From NCBI GenBank assembly GCA_029891385.1, contig CM057230.1, positions 38,535,858 through 38,599,857 of the forward strand: a DNA stretch of 64,000 nt, written 5' to 3'. Positions 1 to 12,410 of the stretch are shown here, piece after piece. Below the pieces are notes generated by a model. It was not told the DNA's origin. It did no database searches and saw only the letters and a program-made list of their open reading frames with translations. Source of the stretch: Erythroxylum novogranatense (Eukaryota; Streptophyta; Magnoliopsida; Malpighiales; Erythroxylaceae). The position numbers and the translations under genes are program-made. Positions within the stretch are counted from its first letter, which is position 1. The number at the start of each line of letters is the position of its first letter.

Positions 1-157
1 AGCCTCGAGGTAGAGTCGGATGCATCATGTTACATGAACCTATGCATTCTTTTAAATCGATACATGCATCATTGGTTTTGAATTGTTTTACATGATTTGA
101 ACTGGTTTCACAAAGCATGAGCTAAAGATTTGAAATGGTTTTCATTAAAGGAGTAAT
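1..157 (+). other. Gypsy-1 leader between off-window PBS and gag
   Basis: Untranslated leader directly upstream of the gag start codon at 158. It is AT-rich with repeated ATGCAT and CATGAT words and no long reading frame of its own. No primer-binding site is seen, so that site and the 5' LTR must lie further left. Confidence 0.6.
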
Positions 158-905
158 ATGCCGCCTCGAAGGAGAACTCGAGGAGCTCAAGCTCGGACAG
201 GCTCTCAGCGGGGAAGTACGGATGAATCCCACATTCCCCAGGATGCAGGGACCATCCCTGTTACAGATTCTGAGGCACCAAGTGTGCAGCATGAGGTGCC
301 TCTCCAGCCTCCTCCTATGCCAAATCCAGTAGACCCACAATTCTTTCAGGCCTTCGCCCAGGCTTTCGCATATGCTATGGGCCAAGGAAGGCAGGCTCAG
401 GTGTCAACTCCAGCAGATCAGAGTGGGTAGTATGACAAGCTCCGGAAATATGGGGCTGTCGATTTCAGCGGGACTACAAATCCCGAAGAGGCAGAAGCAT
501 GGTTGAAGAAGACCGAGAGGGTCCTGAAACAGATGAAGTGCTCAGATGAAGAGAAGCTAGATTATGCTAATAGTCTCTGAGGGGATGCTTGCATTGGTGG
601 GAGTCGATGCCTCGCATGATCGAGCGATACCTCCAGAGGCGACATGGAGGGAATTTCTAGAAGCCTTGGGAGGAAGTACTTCTCGATCGTCTATGTCCAA
701 GAGAAGGCCAGGAATTTCAACCTTACCGGAGGGATCGACGGTGAGTGAGTATGAATCAAGTTCACTCGACTTTCAGTATCGTGACCAACATTGTGGCCAA
801 TGAAGTGGACAAGTGCCGCAAGTTTGAAGGGGATTGCACTTAGGGATCGAGAGAAGGTGGTGATCCATAGTTTCGGGATTACCAGCAGTTAGTGGATCTG
901 GCGCT
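158..905 (+). pseudogene. Gypsy-1 gag, N-terminal and capsid part (broken)
   Basis: Gag forms the virus-like particle in the cytoplasm. The frame opens at ATG 158 with a basic start (MPPRRRTRGAQ), common in chromovirus gag, followed by a proline- and glutamine-rich stretch. It meets a TAG stop at 428-430, reads on in the same frame through a capsid-like stretch with the motif EEAEAWLKKTERVLKQM to a TGA near 578, then continues only in other frames (for example PPEATWREFLEAL around 630-670). At least two stops and several frameshifts make it non-functional as read. Some breaks may be consensus errors rather than decay. Confidence 0.8.
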
Positions 906-937
906 CGATCGAGAAGTGGAGAATATTAAAAGGTGAA

Positions 938-1531
938 GTGGCAGAAAAGGAAGAACAGAGAGCAGATCCTCCAGGAAGGGTGGGTGCTCCAACACCTGAG
1001 AGGAGCACCAGGACCCATCATACTCAGAGTGGCATGGGCAGTAGTGGTCCTCCCAAGAGTCAGCAGTCCAGGGCAATTTCTGAACAGGTCTCTAGTGTGG
1101 GAGGCCCAGGAAAGTCAGGGAAGAACAAGTATCCCCAGTGTGATCAGTGCGGAAAATTTCATCCAGGGAGGTATCTTAAGGGGTTTGGTGGTTGCTTCCA
1201 GTGTGGAGAGAAGGGGCATATGATGAGAGATTGTCCCCAGAGGCTGAGACAGGAGGGTTCCCAAGTTCAAGCTCAGAGGCAAATGGAGACAGTGGGAACC
1301 AGGCCAGTCACAGAAGTAGGCAGTTCTGGAGCAGTCAGAAGGGCTAATCCTGCAGGGAGGCCGAGAGCACAGGGTCAGGCACCAGCTAGAGTATTTGCCA
1401 TGACCAGAGAGGAAGCTGCAGCTGCTCCTGAAGTTGTGACTGGTATGGCTCAGTTGTTCAATTCTGCAGTTTATGTTTTGATTGATACGGGTTCCACACA
1501 TTCATTTGTTTCCTCAAGTATGAATATGAAT
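938..1531 (+). pseudogene. Gypsy-1 gag C-terminus with CCHC knuckle, and start of protease
   Basis: This open segment encodes the nucleocapsid knuckle CFQCGEKGHMMRDC (C-x2-C-x4-H-x4-C, around 1195-1240), which binds the element's RNA, then a glycine/arginine-rich linker and the beginning of the aspartic protease with the catalytic triad in DTGSTHSF near 1485-1508. The protease is cut after its active site by the antisense solo LTR that begins at 1532. The rest of the domain resumes at 5901. Motif and domain order are clear. Confidence 0.88.
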
Positions 1532-4500
1532 TGTTGGAACCCCTCCCCGGTGAGTCGCGGGTCCAACGTCCTACGTGACGTCTGGACACGCATCTCAGGA
1601 GGGAGGGATTCCTTACCACAAAGAAACCTCAAATCGAACTTATTTTAACGTCATCCGAACAAAACTTGATAAGGTCACCCTAATTATCACTCAATAAAAT
1701 TTATCTGCTTAGGGCCCATAACTAAATTCTAAACCTAAGCTAAAATTAAATTTCATATCTCTCGATCAATTAGAATCAGAAATTGCCTCAATCGGATCCC
1801 TATAGTTCACAAAATCACCCGAAAACGGAATTACATTCAAAACCGTCACGTAATTGATTCTCTTTAATATAATCCGTGAATTCCGACCCAAAACCCGACA
1901 CTCTCATTTTGCTAAAAAGGGGTATAAAATTTTTGGGAAAAAACCAATGCTTCGAAAACTGAGCGAATCCGAGGCCAAACAAAAAAGTTACAAGCAAAAG
2001 AGTGTGGGGATATTCAGAGATTAGACGAGGGCACGTCTAAGAGGCTTAGAGACTAGACGTGGCCACGTCTAAGGATGAAGTCTGGATTTGAAGGAAAATT
2101 TCAAATTTTACAAACATCATAACTTTTGCTCCCGAAGTCTAAAATTCGTAAATTTGGTATCAATAAAAAGGTAAAAGGGAGCTCTACAACTTCCTAGAAT
2201 AATTTAAAAACTACTTTAGGCATTAAGAGGGTCAAATTTTGCTTTAAGGTTTCAGCCCAAATTCAAATCCTCCTACACCATGCCAAAAGTTTGAGGATTC
2301 ATATCTTTTACCTCACAAGTCGAAAAATGACACATTTTACCTCATTGGAAAGATAAAGAAAGGATCTACAAGTTTCATGAAGGGTGCAAAAATCGAAACA
2401 ATCATTTAGAGGGGTAAAAACACAGCCAAAGGTTCAGCCTAAAAACTAGCCAATGAAACAGTAAATTTTGCAGAATGAACAGTAACAGAAATCTTCAAAT
2501 GCTCATAACTTCTTACTCCTATATTCAAACATTGCTAATCATACATCAAATTATAAGAGGAAAAGATAAGCTACAATTTCTATAAAGAAAGCAAAACTTG
2601 AATCTGTCTCTAAGAGGGTGAAAAATGCCTCTAAAGATTCTGCAAAAATGCAGAATGAACAGTAATCCGAATATAGAAATCTGAAAACTTTCAAACCCTA
2701 TAACTTCTTCATTTTAAGTCCGAAAATGATCCATTTTATACCGTTTTCAAGATCTTAACATGCTCTACAGTTTTGTAGAAGACTTCCTAAGCGAATTCCC
2801 TCTCTAAGAGGGTCTAAACCTTAAGCGAAGTTGCTGCCCAAATTTAGGAAAATTTGGACAGCACCTCCCCTAAAATTTTATCTAGCCAAACTTGATTTTT
2901 ATCATCCAAACTTCAAACCTGCATAAAACCACTTCAATCTTCCACAACTCTCAAATCTCCCATCACCAAGCAATCCATTTCTCATTCAAAATGGCAACAT
3001 CACACTCTTAGGATTCTAATTGTTTCTCAAACCATAAAGTAACCTTACTTCTAAGCATTCACAAATTTCCAATCCATAAAGTAATACCATCTCATTCTTT
3101 CATTTTTGTCATTTTCAAACTTACAGCAATACATTTTTGGAATACATATACAAGATACCTTCAAACTTCAAAACTCTTATAGTTACATGAGAATAAGTCA
3201 ATATATAGCTTCAAAGGGCATTTAGCCCAATTACATGAAAGTGTTAAAGAACAAATTATACAAATACATTACTTGCCTAAAAGGCTATCTAAAACCTTGC
3301 TTTCTCAAGTATAACATTCAAAGCAAAAGTATCGGAATAAAGCCTTAATCCCGATGCACAACTCGGTTTCTTTCTCAAAACCTGTGGAGGGAAAAAGGGG
3401 GGTGAGCTCGACGGCTCCGTGGGTAACAATTTAATATTCAAGCATAAGTATACAGAAATTGTCTTAAATAATTATTGTCAAAATTATCTTTATCGAAAAC
3501 AGTTTCCAATAACAAAACATTTACAAAGTCAACATTTATAACACAAAAGCATAAAGTCACATATCCAGTGGTTTGATGTTGGACCCCACACCCCACCCGT
3601 AGGTATTTGCAGATTATACTGCGGCGTGTGTTTGCGGGTTATACCGCGGCATCCAACACAAACCACCTAACACATTTAAATGGTTTGAGTAGATCGTGAA
3701 CAGAGGGGAGTCCGAAATTCGGAGCTCCTAAGCCACTTGCGGGCAGCCGGGAGAAGGCTTTTAACACGAGACCAGTGCACTGACTCAAATTAAGGGACCT
3801 AACCCAAACCCATATAACACATATCACATACATGCATATTACAATTCTCCATATATTTGTCATCGGACAAGCAAAATGTAATCACATACTCAAGTCTTTT
3901 TCACCTTCAATCAATATTCCAATGTTCCAAAATCACATTTACAAATGATAATGCATTTCATCGCAACTAATCATATAAGGCACCGAATACAAATTCAAAC
4001 CTTCACAAATAATAATGCATTTCCACACTTGGCAAGTTATCGGAAAACATTTAGTAATATTGATTTCATAACAATTCAGTAATCTTACAACTCAAACATT
4101 AAATAGTCACCCACCTTAAATCCTTAAGCATTATTCTCGGACCGATGACCTTTCCTTTAACTCTAGGATTGGTCCAATTGCCTTTCCTTTAGTTCCCATG
4201 CCTTATTGGACCTTAATCAAGACATAAAATCCTATTTAACATAATGAATCAATGCTGAAATTTTAAAAGAATAGAAATCATGCTTAAAACCTACCTAACT
4301 ATGCCTATGCCATTCCTAAATTATAACTATCAAAACCCTTCTCAAATGCTGAACTTTTCAAAATCTCCGCTTTAAAGAACCCCACAATGCTGATTTTCTT
4401 ACACCTCCATTACCTTTCTCATTTCTCTTTTCCTTTAATGCCTTCAATTACCTTATTTAACCTTAAACAAAGCATAAAATCCTAATTACCATAAGATACA

Positions 4501-5900
4501 CATGCTGGAAAATTCTAAGGTTTGGGAAAACTTGCATTTAACCTATTCTAATCTTCCTATACCTTCATATTCACACTACAAACCACCATGTTTGAACAAA
4601 ATGCAAACTCTCACATATTCTCTATGCTGAAATTTTCAAACTTCATGTATTCTTCTTCTTTCCTTTTCCTTCCTAAATAATGTCTTCTTTAAAGCCTTAA
4701 CTAAATAAATTCTTAAACTTTACAAATCTCAGAATAAAATCATAAATTAGCTAACATTACCAATCTGGAAGTTTTAAAAGGATGTACTAACTTCCATTTA
4801 AACTAACCTAACCTACCCTTTCTTCATATTTACTCTTCAAACCATCATTTTAGCAAAATTCTAACAATAAGATCATAATTAACATAAGGTACATATGCTG
4901 GAAAATGTTAAAGAATACAAAATCTGGGTTTAACACCCATCTCACTTGACCTATACCTTATTTAAACAATTAACATCATAACCCCTCTCTACACCAAGCA
5001 AAATCCCATCTTAGATTCACAATTTAATAAAAACTCAAGTGCTGGAATTTTCCAAGAATGGGAAAAACTTGAAATTCATGCAACATCACCTTACCTATAC
5101 TTTAACCTATCCCTTAACATCAAAACAATCATTAAAGACACAAATCCTAACAACAAAACTAAGGAATTTCGAAAACCCTAACCCAATGAAATCAACTCTT
5201 CTTCTTTAATTTTTTTTCTTCATGAATAACTCTTCAATCTACCATGAATAAGCAAGAAAAACAAAAACCCTAACTATTAAACCATAAATTTTCGAAATCT
5301 CTTACCTTTTGAAAAGACCCACGAAATCCTTCTTCTTGACTCTAATGGAGGATAATCTCTTCTTTCCACTTTCTTCTTGCTTACAACACAAAAACCCAAG
5401 CTTTTCTTTCTCCCTTTCTTCTCCTTATCTCATGGCCGAAAGTCTCCTTCTTGTTTTCTCCTTGGTGAAAGTCGTAAGTTTCCTCTCTTTGGTGCTTTTG
5501 GTGTAAATGCCTTAGGAACTAACTTTCTAACTTAATAACCTAAGCTCAAAATGACGTAGTTTCATCTTTCCTTCTTATTTTCCCTTGCAATTTCGTGAAT
5601 TACTCTTCACCAAACGGCAACTCATCCTTTTCATTTAATTCTCCTTCATTTAATAACAATTAAAAGGGCTAAAAGCCCATCTTCAAAAACTTTAAGCCTT
5701 AAAACTATCCCAAGTCCATCTTATACTTTTGAATTCTAATAATTCATCAAAATTCTAATTTTAACTCACACCCTTCAATGTAATTCCATTTATTAAACAC
5801 TAAAAACCTACTAGGATCCCAAATTATTTAACAAAAAGGAAATTAGCAAACTAATCCTCAAAATACGTAAAACGTGCTTAATGCGAATCGGGGTCCAACA
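1532..5900 (-). mobile_element. Solo LTR (4.37 kb) of a related gypsy family, antisense in gypsy-1 protease
   Basis: The segment has imperfect inverted ends (left TGTTGGAACCCC, right GGGGTCCAACA) and near-identical 5-bp flanks, TGAAT at 1527-1531 and TGCAT at 5901-5905, as expected for an aged LTR insertion. It contains no gag-pol motifs and no second LTR, so it reads as a solo LTR. Its reverse complement shares blocks with the gypsy-1 3' LTR: the CCGGCTGCCCG block (3735-3765 here, 10520-10540 there), the segment before GTTACCCACG (3395-3425 versus 10790-10830), and a block around 2760-2870 matching 11275-11350. It therefore belongs to a related family in opposite orientation. It is AT-rich with only short meaningless reading frames. 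Confidence 0.8.
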
Positions 5901-6454
5901 TGCATGCAGTTAGTCCTGAGATTATGGATAACTTTCTGGTTGTTAGTACTCCTTTGGGGAGTAAAGTAGTGATCAGTTTGATTTACAAGGATTGTGAGCT
6001 CAGCATCAGTGGTATTAGATTGGTAGTAGATTTGCTACCTCTAGACCTTAAAGGGCTAGATTTCATACTATGAATGGATGCCATGGAGAAGTATAAGGCA
6101 AAGCTAGACTGTAGTCTCAAGGAAGTAGAATTTGATCTGGGAGGCGATGAAAGTAATCTTGAGGGGACAAAAGCGCCAAGACCGAGGATCATTTCAGCTT
6201 TGCTAGCTGACAGGATGATGGGCCAGGGGGCCGAGGCCTTTTTGGCACATGTGGTGAGTCCAGAGGTAAATGTTGGAAGATTGCAGGATTATCAGGTTGT
6301 CAGGGAGTTTTCAGATGTATTCCCAGAAGAGTTATCGGGGTTGCCGCCGGTGAGGGAAATTGAGTTTGCAATTGACTTGATTCTCAGAACTGCGCCAATC
6401 TCGATACCACCATACAAGATGGCTCCAGCTGAGTTAAGGGAGCTTAAGGAGTAG
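5901..6454 (+). pseudogene. Gypsy-1 protease C-terminus and protease-RT linker (broken)
   Basis: The protease resumes after the solo LTR with HAVSPEIMDNFLVVSTPLG and runs to LDFIL, where a TGA at 6071-6073 replaces the Gly codon expected in the conserved GMDW-like motif. The frame goes on with MDAMEKYKAKLDC and the RT N-terminal motif FSDVFPEELSGLPPVREIEF, which is diagnostic for plant Ty3/gypsy elements, then stops at a TAG (6452-6454). In function this is the polyprotein-processing protease joined to the polymerase. Confidence 0.85.
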
Positions 6455-6463
6455 TTAGAGGAG

Positions 6464-7292
6464 TTGTTAGAGAATCAGTTTTTCAGGCCAAGTTCATCAC
6501 CTTGGGGAACGCCAGTCCTATTAGTTAAGAAGAAAGATGGAACCTGGCGCATGTGTATAGATTACAGGAAGCTTAACAAGGTGACAGTTAAGAACAGATA
6601 TCCCTTACCTAGGATAGATGATCTGTTTGATCAGCTGCAAGGAGCAAGGGTCTTTTCGAAGATCGACCTCAGATCAGGTTATCATCAACTCCGAATCAGG
6701 GAGTCTGATGTTAACAAGACAGCCTTCAGGACCCGTTACGGGCACTATGAATTTAGGGTCCTGCCCTTCGGACTGACCAATGCTCCAGTTGCATTCATGA
6801 ACCTTATGAATGGGGTTTTTCAGGAGTTCTTAGATCAGTTTGTCATAGTGTTCATTGATGACATTCTGGTCTATTCCAAGGATGAAGGGGAGCATGAGCA
6901 GCATCTCAGAATAGTGTTGCAAAGGTTAAGGGAGCAAGCAAGAACTTTATGCCAAATTCAGCAAATGTAAATTTTGGCTGCATGAAGTGGTTTTCCTTGG
7001 ACATGTGATTTCCAGTAAAGAGATCCATGTTGATCCGAGGAAAGTAGAAGCAGTAGTGAATTGACAAGACCCCAAGACAGTGAAGGAGGTAAGGAGTTTT
7101 CTAGGTCTGGCAGGTTATTATAGGAGATTCGTAGAAGGATTCTCAATGATAGCTACCCCTATGACTAAGCTGTTAAGAAAGAATCAGCAGTTCATATGGA
7201 GTGAGGAATGTCAGAAGAGCTTTGAGGAGCTTAAGAACAGATTGACAAGTGCTCCAGTATTGGTTTTGCCCAATGGAGACCAGGGTATCTGA
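6464..7292 (+). pseudogene. Gypsy-1 reverse transcriptase (frameshifted)
   Basis: Reverse transcriptase copies the element RNA into cDNA in the particle. Motifs in order: [55 protein letters not shown] (first catalytic Asp), [13 protein letters not shown], and [11 protein letters not shown] with the catalytic DD pair near 6855. A frameshift near 6930-6945 leads into [11 protein letters not shown] in another frame, and a TGA stop follows at about 7062. The connection domain [17 protein letters not shown] continues to 7292. The catalytic motifs are intact; the frame is not. Confidence 0.92.
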
Positions 7293-7725
7293 TGTGTCTG
7301 ATGATGCTTTGAGGAAGGGTTTAGGATGTGTGCTGATGCAGGATGACAAGGTAATAGCCTATGCTTCACGGCAGTTGAAGCAATATGAGTTAAATTATCC
7401 GACTCATGACTTGGAGTTAGCAGCGGTAATTTTTGCCCTAAAGATTTGGAGACACTACCTATATGGGGTTCAGACTAGGATCTTCACAGACTACAAAAGT
7501 CTTAAGTACATTATGAGTCAGAAAGAGTTGAATTTAAGGCAGAGACGATGGTTGGAGTTGCTCGAGGACTATGACACGATGATAGAGTATCATCCGAGCA
7601 AGGCGAATGTAGTGGCGGATGCTTTTGGCGAAGTCATCCATATCTTACGTGTAATTAGTTTACTTGCCTCTGTTGGAACAGATGGCCAAGTTGAAGATCA
7701 GTTTAAAGCAGGATGAATCAGATGG
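7290..7725 (+). pseudogene. Gypsy-1 RNase H (degenerate)
   Basis: RNase H degrades the RNA template during reverse transcription. Recognisable parts are [43 protein letters not shown] (family members usually have TDH here) and the end motif [12 protein letters not shown]. The first catalytic motif, usually YSDAS, is corrupted to VSDVSDD after a frameshift near 7285. The tail shifts frame again around 7625-7665, where a serine-arginine-lysine end is usual. Non-functional as read. Confidence 0.85.
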
Positions 7726-8730
7726 TGTTTTTGCTCAATTCAGGGTGAGACCTATCCTCAGGGAGAAAGTTAAGGGGTTGCAGGAGCAGGATGCAGAATT
7801 GAGTAAACTTCGTGAGGAAATTCAGAATGGCAAGCAGTCGAAAGTGGTAGTGAGAAGTGACGGACTCATGGTAGTCGGAAGCAGATTGTGTATTCCGAAT
7901 GTTAAGGAAGTTAAGGATGAGATCATGGATGAGGCACACAATGCGCCTTATTCCATGCACCCAGGCAGCACCAGAATGTACAGAGATTTGAAGGAACATT
8001 TTTGGTGGAAAGGCATGAAGAGGGATGTAGCTGAATATGTGAGCAGGTGTTTAGTGTGTCAGCAAGTCAAGGTGAACACCAAGCACCTTCAGCATGTTCT
8101 GACCATTGTCCATTCCTGAATGGAAGTGGCAAAGGATCACGATGGATTTTTTTGATGGGTTTACCCAGGACTGTTAGGAAGCATGATGCCATATGGGTTA
8201 TTGTAGACCGGTTAACCAAGTCAGCCCATTTTCTAGCAATTAAGCAGACAGATTCATTGCATGTGTTAGCAAGGAAGTACATTGATGAGATAGTGAGATT
8301 ACATGGAGTTCCAGATTCTATAGTATCCGATAGAGATCCTCGATTTACGTCGAGATTTTGAGGAAGTTTACAGGAAGCTCTAGGGACTAAGTTGAATTTT
8401 AGCACAGCATTTCATCCTCAGACGGATGGCCAGTCTGAGAGGACTATTCAGACCCTAGAGGGAATGCTCAGAGCATGTGTCGTGGACTTCAAAGGAGCAT
8501 GGGATGAACAATTGCCGTTGGTCAAATTTGCCTATAATAATTCATACCACTCGAGCATTCAGATGGCTCCTTACGAAGTGCTATATGGCAGGAGATGCAG
8601 GACTCCTATATGTTGGGATGAAGAAGGTGAAAGGAAGCTAGTAGGACCAAAATTGGTTCAAATGACAGTGGATAAGATTGATCTGATTAAGCAGCGACTT
8701 AAGGCAGCACAGGGCAGAATGAAAAGTTAA
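7664..8730 (+). pseudogene. Gypsy-1 integrase (zinc finger and catalytic core, broken)
   Basis: Integrase joins the cDNA to host DNA in the nucleus. The HHCC zinc-binding domain is present (EEAH-like DEAHNAPYSMHPG, then CLVCQQVK, around 7920-8065). A frameshift around 8085-8150 removes the region of the first catalytic Asp. The core continues with [29 protein letters not shown] (second Asp), then a TGA at 8359-8361 where Trp is usual, then FHPQTDGQSERTIQT (catalytic Glu) and FAYNNSYHSSIQMAPYE. A TAA ends the piece at 8728-8730. At least one frameshift and two stops. Confidence 0.9.
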
Positions 8731-8751
8731 GCAGATGCTTACAGAAAGGAT

Positions 8752-9216
8752 ATGGAGTATGCAGTAGGTGACAAAGTATTCCTTAAGACCTCTCCATGGA
8801 AAGGGGTCATGAGGTTTGGCAGGAAAGGGAAGTTAAGTCCTCGTTATGTGGGTCCGTATGAGATTCTAGAGAGGATCGGGCCATTAGCTTACAGGTTGGC
8901 ATTGCCTCCAGAGTTGTCTCAGATCCATGACGTTTTTCATGTTTCCATGTTGAGAAGGTACAGATCAGATCCTTCTCACATTATTCAGACCTCAGAGGTT
9001 CAGTTGAGTGATGATCTGAGCTATGAGGAGATGCCAGTGGCAATTATGGATAGCAAGGAGAAAGTTCACCGGAACAAGACAGTTCAGCTAGTTAAAGTCC
9101 TTTGGAGGAATCATGCAGTTGAAGAGGCGACGTGGGAACCTTTGGATGCAATGAAGGAGAAGTATCCACACCTCTTCAATGAACCAGGTAAGAATTTCGA
9201 GGACGAAATTTCTTAA
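8752..9216 (+). pseudogene. Gypsy-1 integrase C-terminus with chromodomain
   Basis: Open to the natural end of the polyprotein (TAA 9214-9216). The GPY/F-type module is seen in FGRKGKLSPRYVGPYEILERIG and the conserved HDVFHVSMLRRY. The last ~60 residues (from about residue 85) form a chromodomain-like fold with KTVQLVKVLWRNH and EEATWEPLDAM, ending in FEDEIS. In chromoviruses this domain binds modified histones and steers insertion to heterochromatin. It lies directly before the polypurine tract. Confidence 0.9.
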
Positions 9217-9227
9217 GGGGGGAGAAA
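9215..9227 (+). other. Gypsy-1 polypurine tract
   Basis: An AAGGGGGGAGAAA purine run immediately before the TGTTAACCCC start of the 3' LTR. It is the usual plus-strand primer site in this class and fixes the LTR start at 9228. Confidence 0.85.
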
Positions 9228-11694
9228 TGTTAACCCCAAAATTTTTTTTAAAAGTTAAACATGATTAGACTAATTAAGTAATTGAGTTAGCATTATTTGA
9301 GATGATAGTAATTAAATATGATAGCATTAAATAGCATATGACATTAAATGAGTAAGTAGCATTAATTGATTAAGTTAGATAACATTAAGTAATAAGTTAG
9401 GTAAGAGTTAATAACATTTAATATGTTAGTTGGTTAGTTAGGTTAAGATTAAAGGCAATGGGCTTGTATGGGCCTAAGCAAGTTGTAGTAGGGAAGTATA
9501 AGAAGAAGAAGGAATTAAGTGAAGAAGTGGGCTTGGGCTTAAGTTAAATGAAAGAAGTATAAAAAGAAGAAGAAAGGAAGAATAAGTGAATGGGCTTAAG
9601 TATATGGGCTTAAGTAAGTAAAAGAAGAGTATAAAAGAGAGGAATTAAGTGAGTTAGTAGGGAAAAGAAGGAGATTTTCGGAAATTAGAGAAAGGGAGAG
9701 AGGAAGTGTCGTGGAAGAGGAAAGAAGGAGGAGAAAAAGAAGAGCTTTGACTAGGGTTTTGATTCTCCATGAGATTTAGAGGGTTTTTGAAGAAAGTTCA
9801 AGAGGAAAAAGTGTGGAGGAAGGTTCAAGCTACACTTTGAACCAAGAAATCACTTGGTTAGCTAAAGATTCAAGATAAGCTTCTTGATTTAAGGTTAAGC
9901 TTTTGTTGGTTTTATGGTTTAGATAGCTTAGAAAGAAGATGGGTTTAGTGATTCTAAAGTTCATATCATGATTTAGGATCATTAGGTTTTCAATTTTTGA
10001 AACCCTAAGTGATATGAGGTTATTTTCTTGTCATGGATGAAGAAGGACAAGAAGAAAGAGAAGAGCAAGAGGAGGAGCTCCATTTAGCAAGGATTTAGCA
10101 AGTTATAAGGTGGGTTTTACTTTTATCTTTATGTTAGTAAGTATTAAATGCTACTTTAACTAATGAATTTAATGATTTGTAACTATTTGAGATAAGCATT
10201 GATTGTGCCTTGATCATGTACGTAAGTTGATGTATGATTGCCATTAAGTGAGAATTTTAACAGTATATGACATTGCTTATTATTTCCTGAAATTGCCATG
10301 AATTGAATAAGCATGAATGAGATCATGAAATGTGAGCTAAGCATGAAATATATCATTTTCAAGAATCAGCTTTATGGATGTATAAAAATCCATTTTCAGA
10401 AAATCAGTCAGTGGACAAGACAAGTCCAGTTTTTATGCATGAAATTCAGTGTTATGTGGGTTAGTTAAGTCCACCAAAGAAAGTCACGTGCCGTTGACCG
10501 ATATAGCCTTCGCCCGGCTGCCCGATTGTGGCATAGGATGTTCCTTTTGGACTCCTCGGCATATGACTACACTTGTGTAGCTCATCAAGAATCCGTGGAC
10601 TTTTGAACCATCAGCTATGTGTTTATGTGTTAGCATATGTTCGCAAGAATGAGAATTACATGGATCATGAACATTGTGTTTTGAGATTGATAAATTTCAT
10701 GAAATGCATGATTGTATGATTGCTATACAAAAGTGCTAAAAGTATGATTAATGAAACAATGTAGCTTATTAGCCTAAATATAAACGTGTTACCCACGAGC
10801 GAAAGCTCACCCCCACCTTCCCGTCCCATCTCTAGGTGAAGATCGGGATCTCGAAGAATGAGCTCAAGGCATACTCCAAGATCTTAGTGTTTTGTTTTTG
10901 TATTTCAAGATAACTATTGTAAATCAATGCTTTAGATGCATTTTGGGAAAATGATGTTTTTGCAAGTTTTTGTTTTGGATTTGATGTAGTGGCTTAAAAT
11001 GCCCTCTAAAGCTTTGTAATAACTCATATTTTTCATATGAAAACAAGAATATTCAGTTCTAATGTATTTTGAGTAATTCATGTATGTTTTGAAACAATTG
11101 CACCATTGTATAGCTTGGATATGATTAGAATGTTAGGAGTGTGGTTGTTGCCTTGGATTGAGTTGGAGTTACTCTTGGGATTAAGTTGTGTTATATGAGG
11201 TTGCATGTTGAGTTTATGCAGGTGGAAGCATTAGAATTGCAAATTGGTTAGTTGCATTTTTCAAGGGAAGTGCTGTCAAATTTTCCTAAAATTTGACAGA
11301 ACTTCGCTTCAGTTTAGACCCTCTTAGGGCTTGATTTAGATCAGGAAGTCTCCACGAAGATTGTAGTAGAAGTTCAGAGCTTTCTAAGGGTGTATGATTT
11401 GCTTCATTTAGACTTAGGGTTAAAAAGTTATGAGGTGAAGAACACATTCAGTTACTGTTCATGTACTGTTACATTGGTCTTTAATGAGTAGTGTCCTTTG
11501 AGTGGCTTTTTGCCTTGATTAATGATGAAGTTAGCTTTTGCATCTTTCACGAGATTTGTAGTTCATCTTATCATCTTTCCATGAAGATATATTATGCACC
11601 AATTGGAGCTAGGAATAAGAAGTTATGAGTTTAGAAAGGTGGTAGTCTCAAGTGGTTTTAAGGATGAGAGGTTGGAAGTTCTGGAAAATGGCGA

Positions 11695-11865
11695 GTCCGT
11701 TAAACGGACATGAATGTCCGTTAAACAGACAGCCTCGGGTTCCAAAACACCCCTTCCCCTGCTCATGTCCGTTTAGCAGACATTTGCGAACCATTTGGTA
11801 CCCATCCACCCGAACGTGTCCGTTAAACGGACATGCATGTCCGTTTAACGGACAGCTACGGGAAA
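11695..11865. repeat. Palindrome cluster GTCCGTTAAACGGAC in gypsy-1 LTR
   Basis: Five variants of a 17-bp palindrome (consensus TGTCCGTTTAACGGACA) sit in about 170 bp, near 11696, 11715, 11765, 11817 and 11840, some mutated (GTCCGTTTAGCAGAC). The spacers differ and are GC-richer than the rest of the LTR. Such palindromes could form hairpins or bind a dimeric protein; neither is shown. Confidence 0.8.
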
Positions 11866-12410
11866 AAGTGCAAATTGGACAAAGTTAGAGGCCGAATTTT
11901 GTTTTGTGATCTTCATAAGAGTTGTAGATCTAGATGTCTACTTTTAAATGGTGAAATAACGAACACAATCCGACCTCTATATTAAAATTTATGAGAATCT
12001 CTCCAAAAGAGTTTCATTTGGATTTTTGAAGTGAGCATGGTCTATTGTTTTGGGCATAAATCCCTCATCCGACCTCCAATTGAGGTGAGGCTTAAACCAT
12101 TGGATTTATAAGACATATATCTTTCTTGATACAAAAATTGGTATCATTTGGAGTTAAATTGAGGAAGTTCTCATTAAAGGAAGTGAGAGGCCGGTTAAGA
12201 GAGCATGTTTTCGGTATGAACTCTTCTAGGTTTTTGGAGTGTATCTTGAGTAATATAACTCAGACTAAGGTGATTCTTACCTCTATGTGAACGTGAGGCT
12301 TTAAGCTATATTTGATATGAACAAGTCAATTTGTGATTATGATGTTTAGGTAGTGTGCGCTCATCACTTTTATGGAAGAGCAGCACATAGCACTGCAATG
12401 TCATAAGCGT

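Noticed and set aside
1532..5900. Long region between the two protease halves as a giant intron
   Set aside because: It has LTR-type inverted ends, a 5-bp flanking duplication and blocks shared in inverse orientation with a neighbouring LTR, and no splice-site logic.
6074..9216. Endogenous plant pararetrovirus
   Set aside because: Long LTRs, a polypurine tract, an integrase and a chromodomain are present, and no movement-protein motif is seen, so this is a Ty3/gypsy chromovirus.
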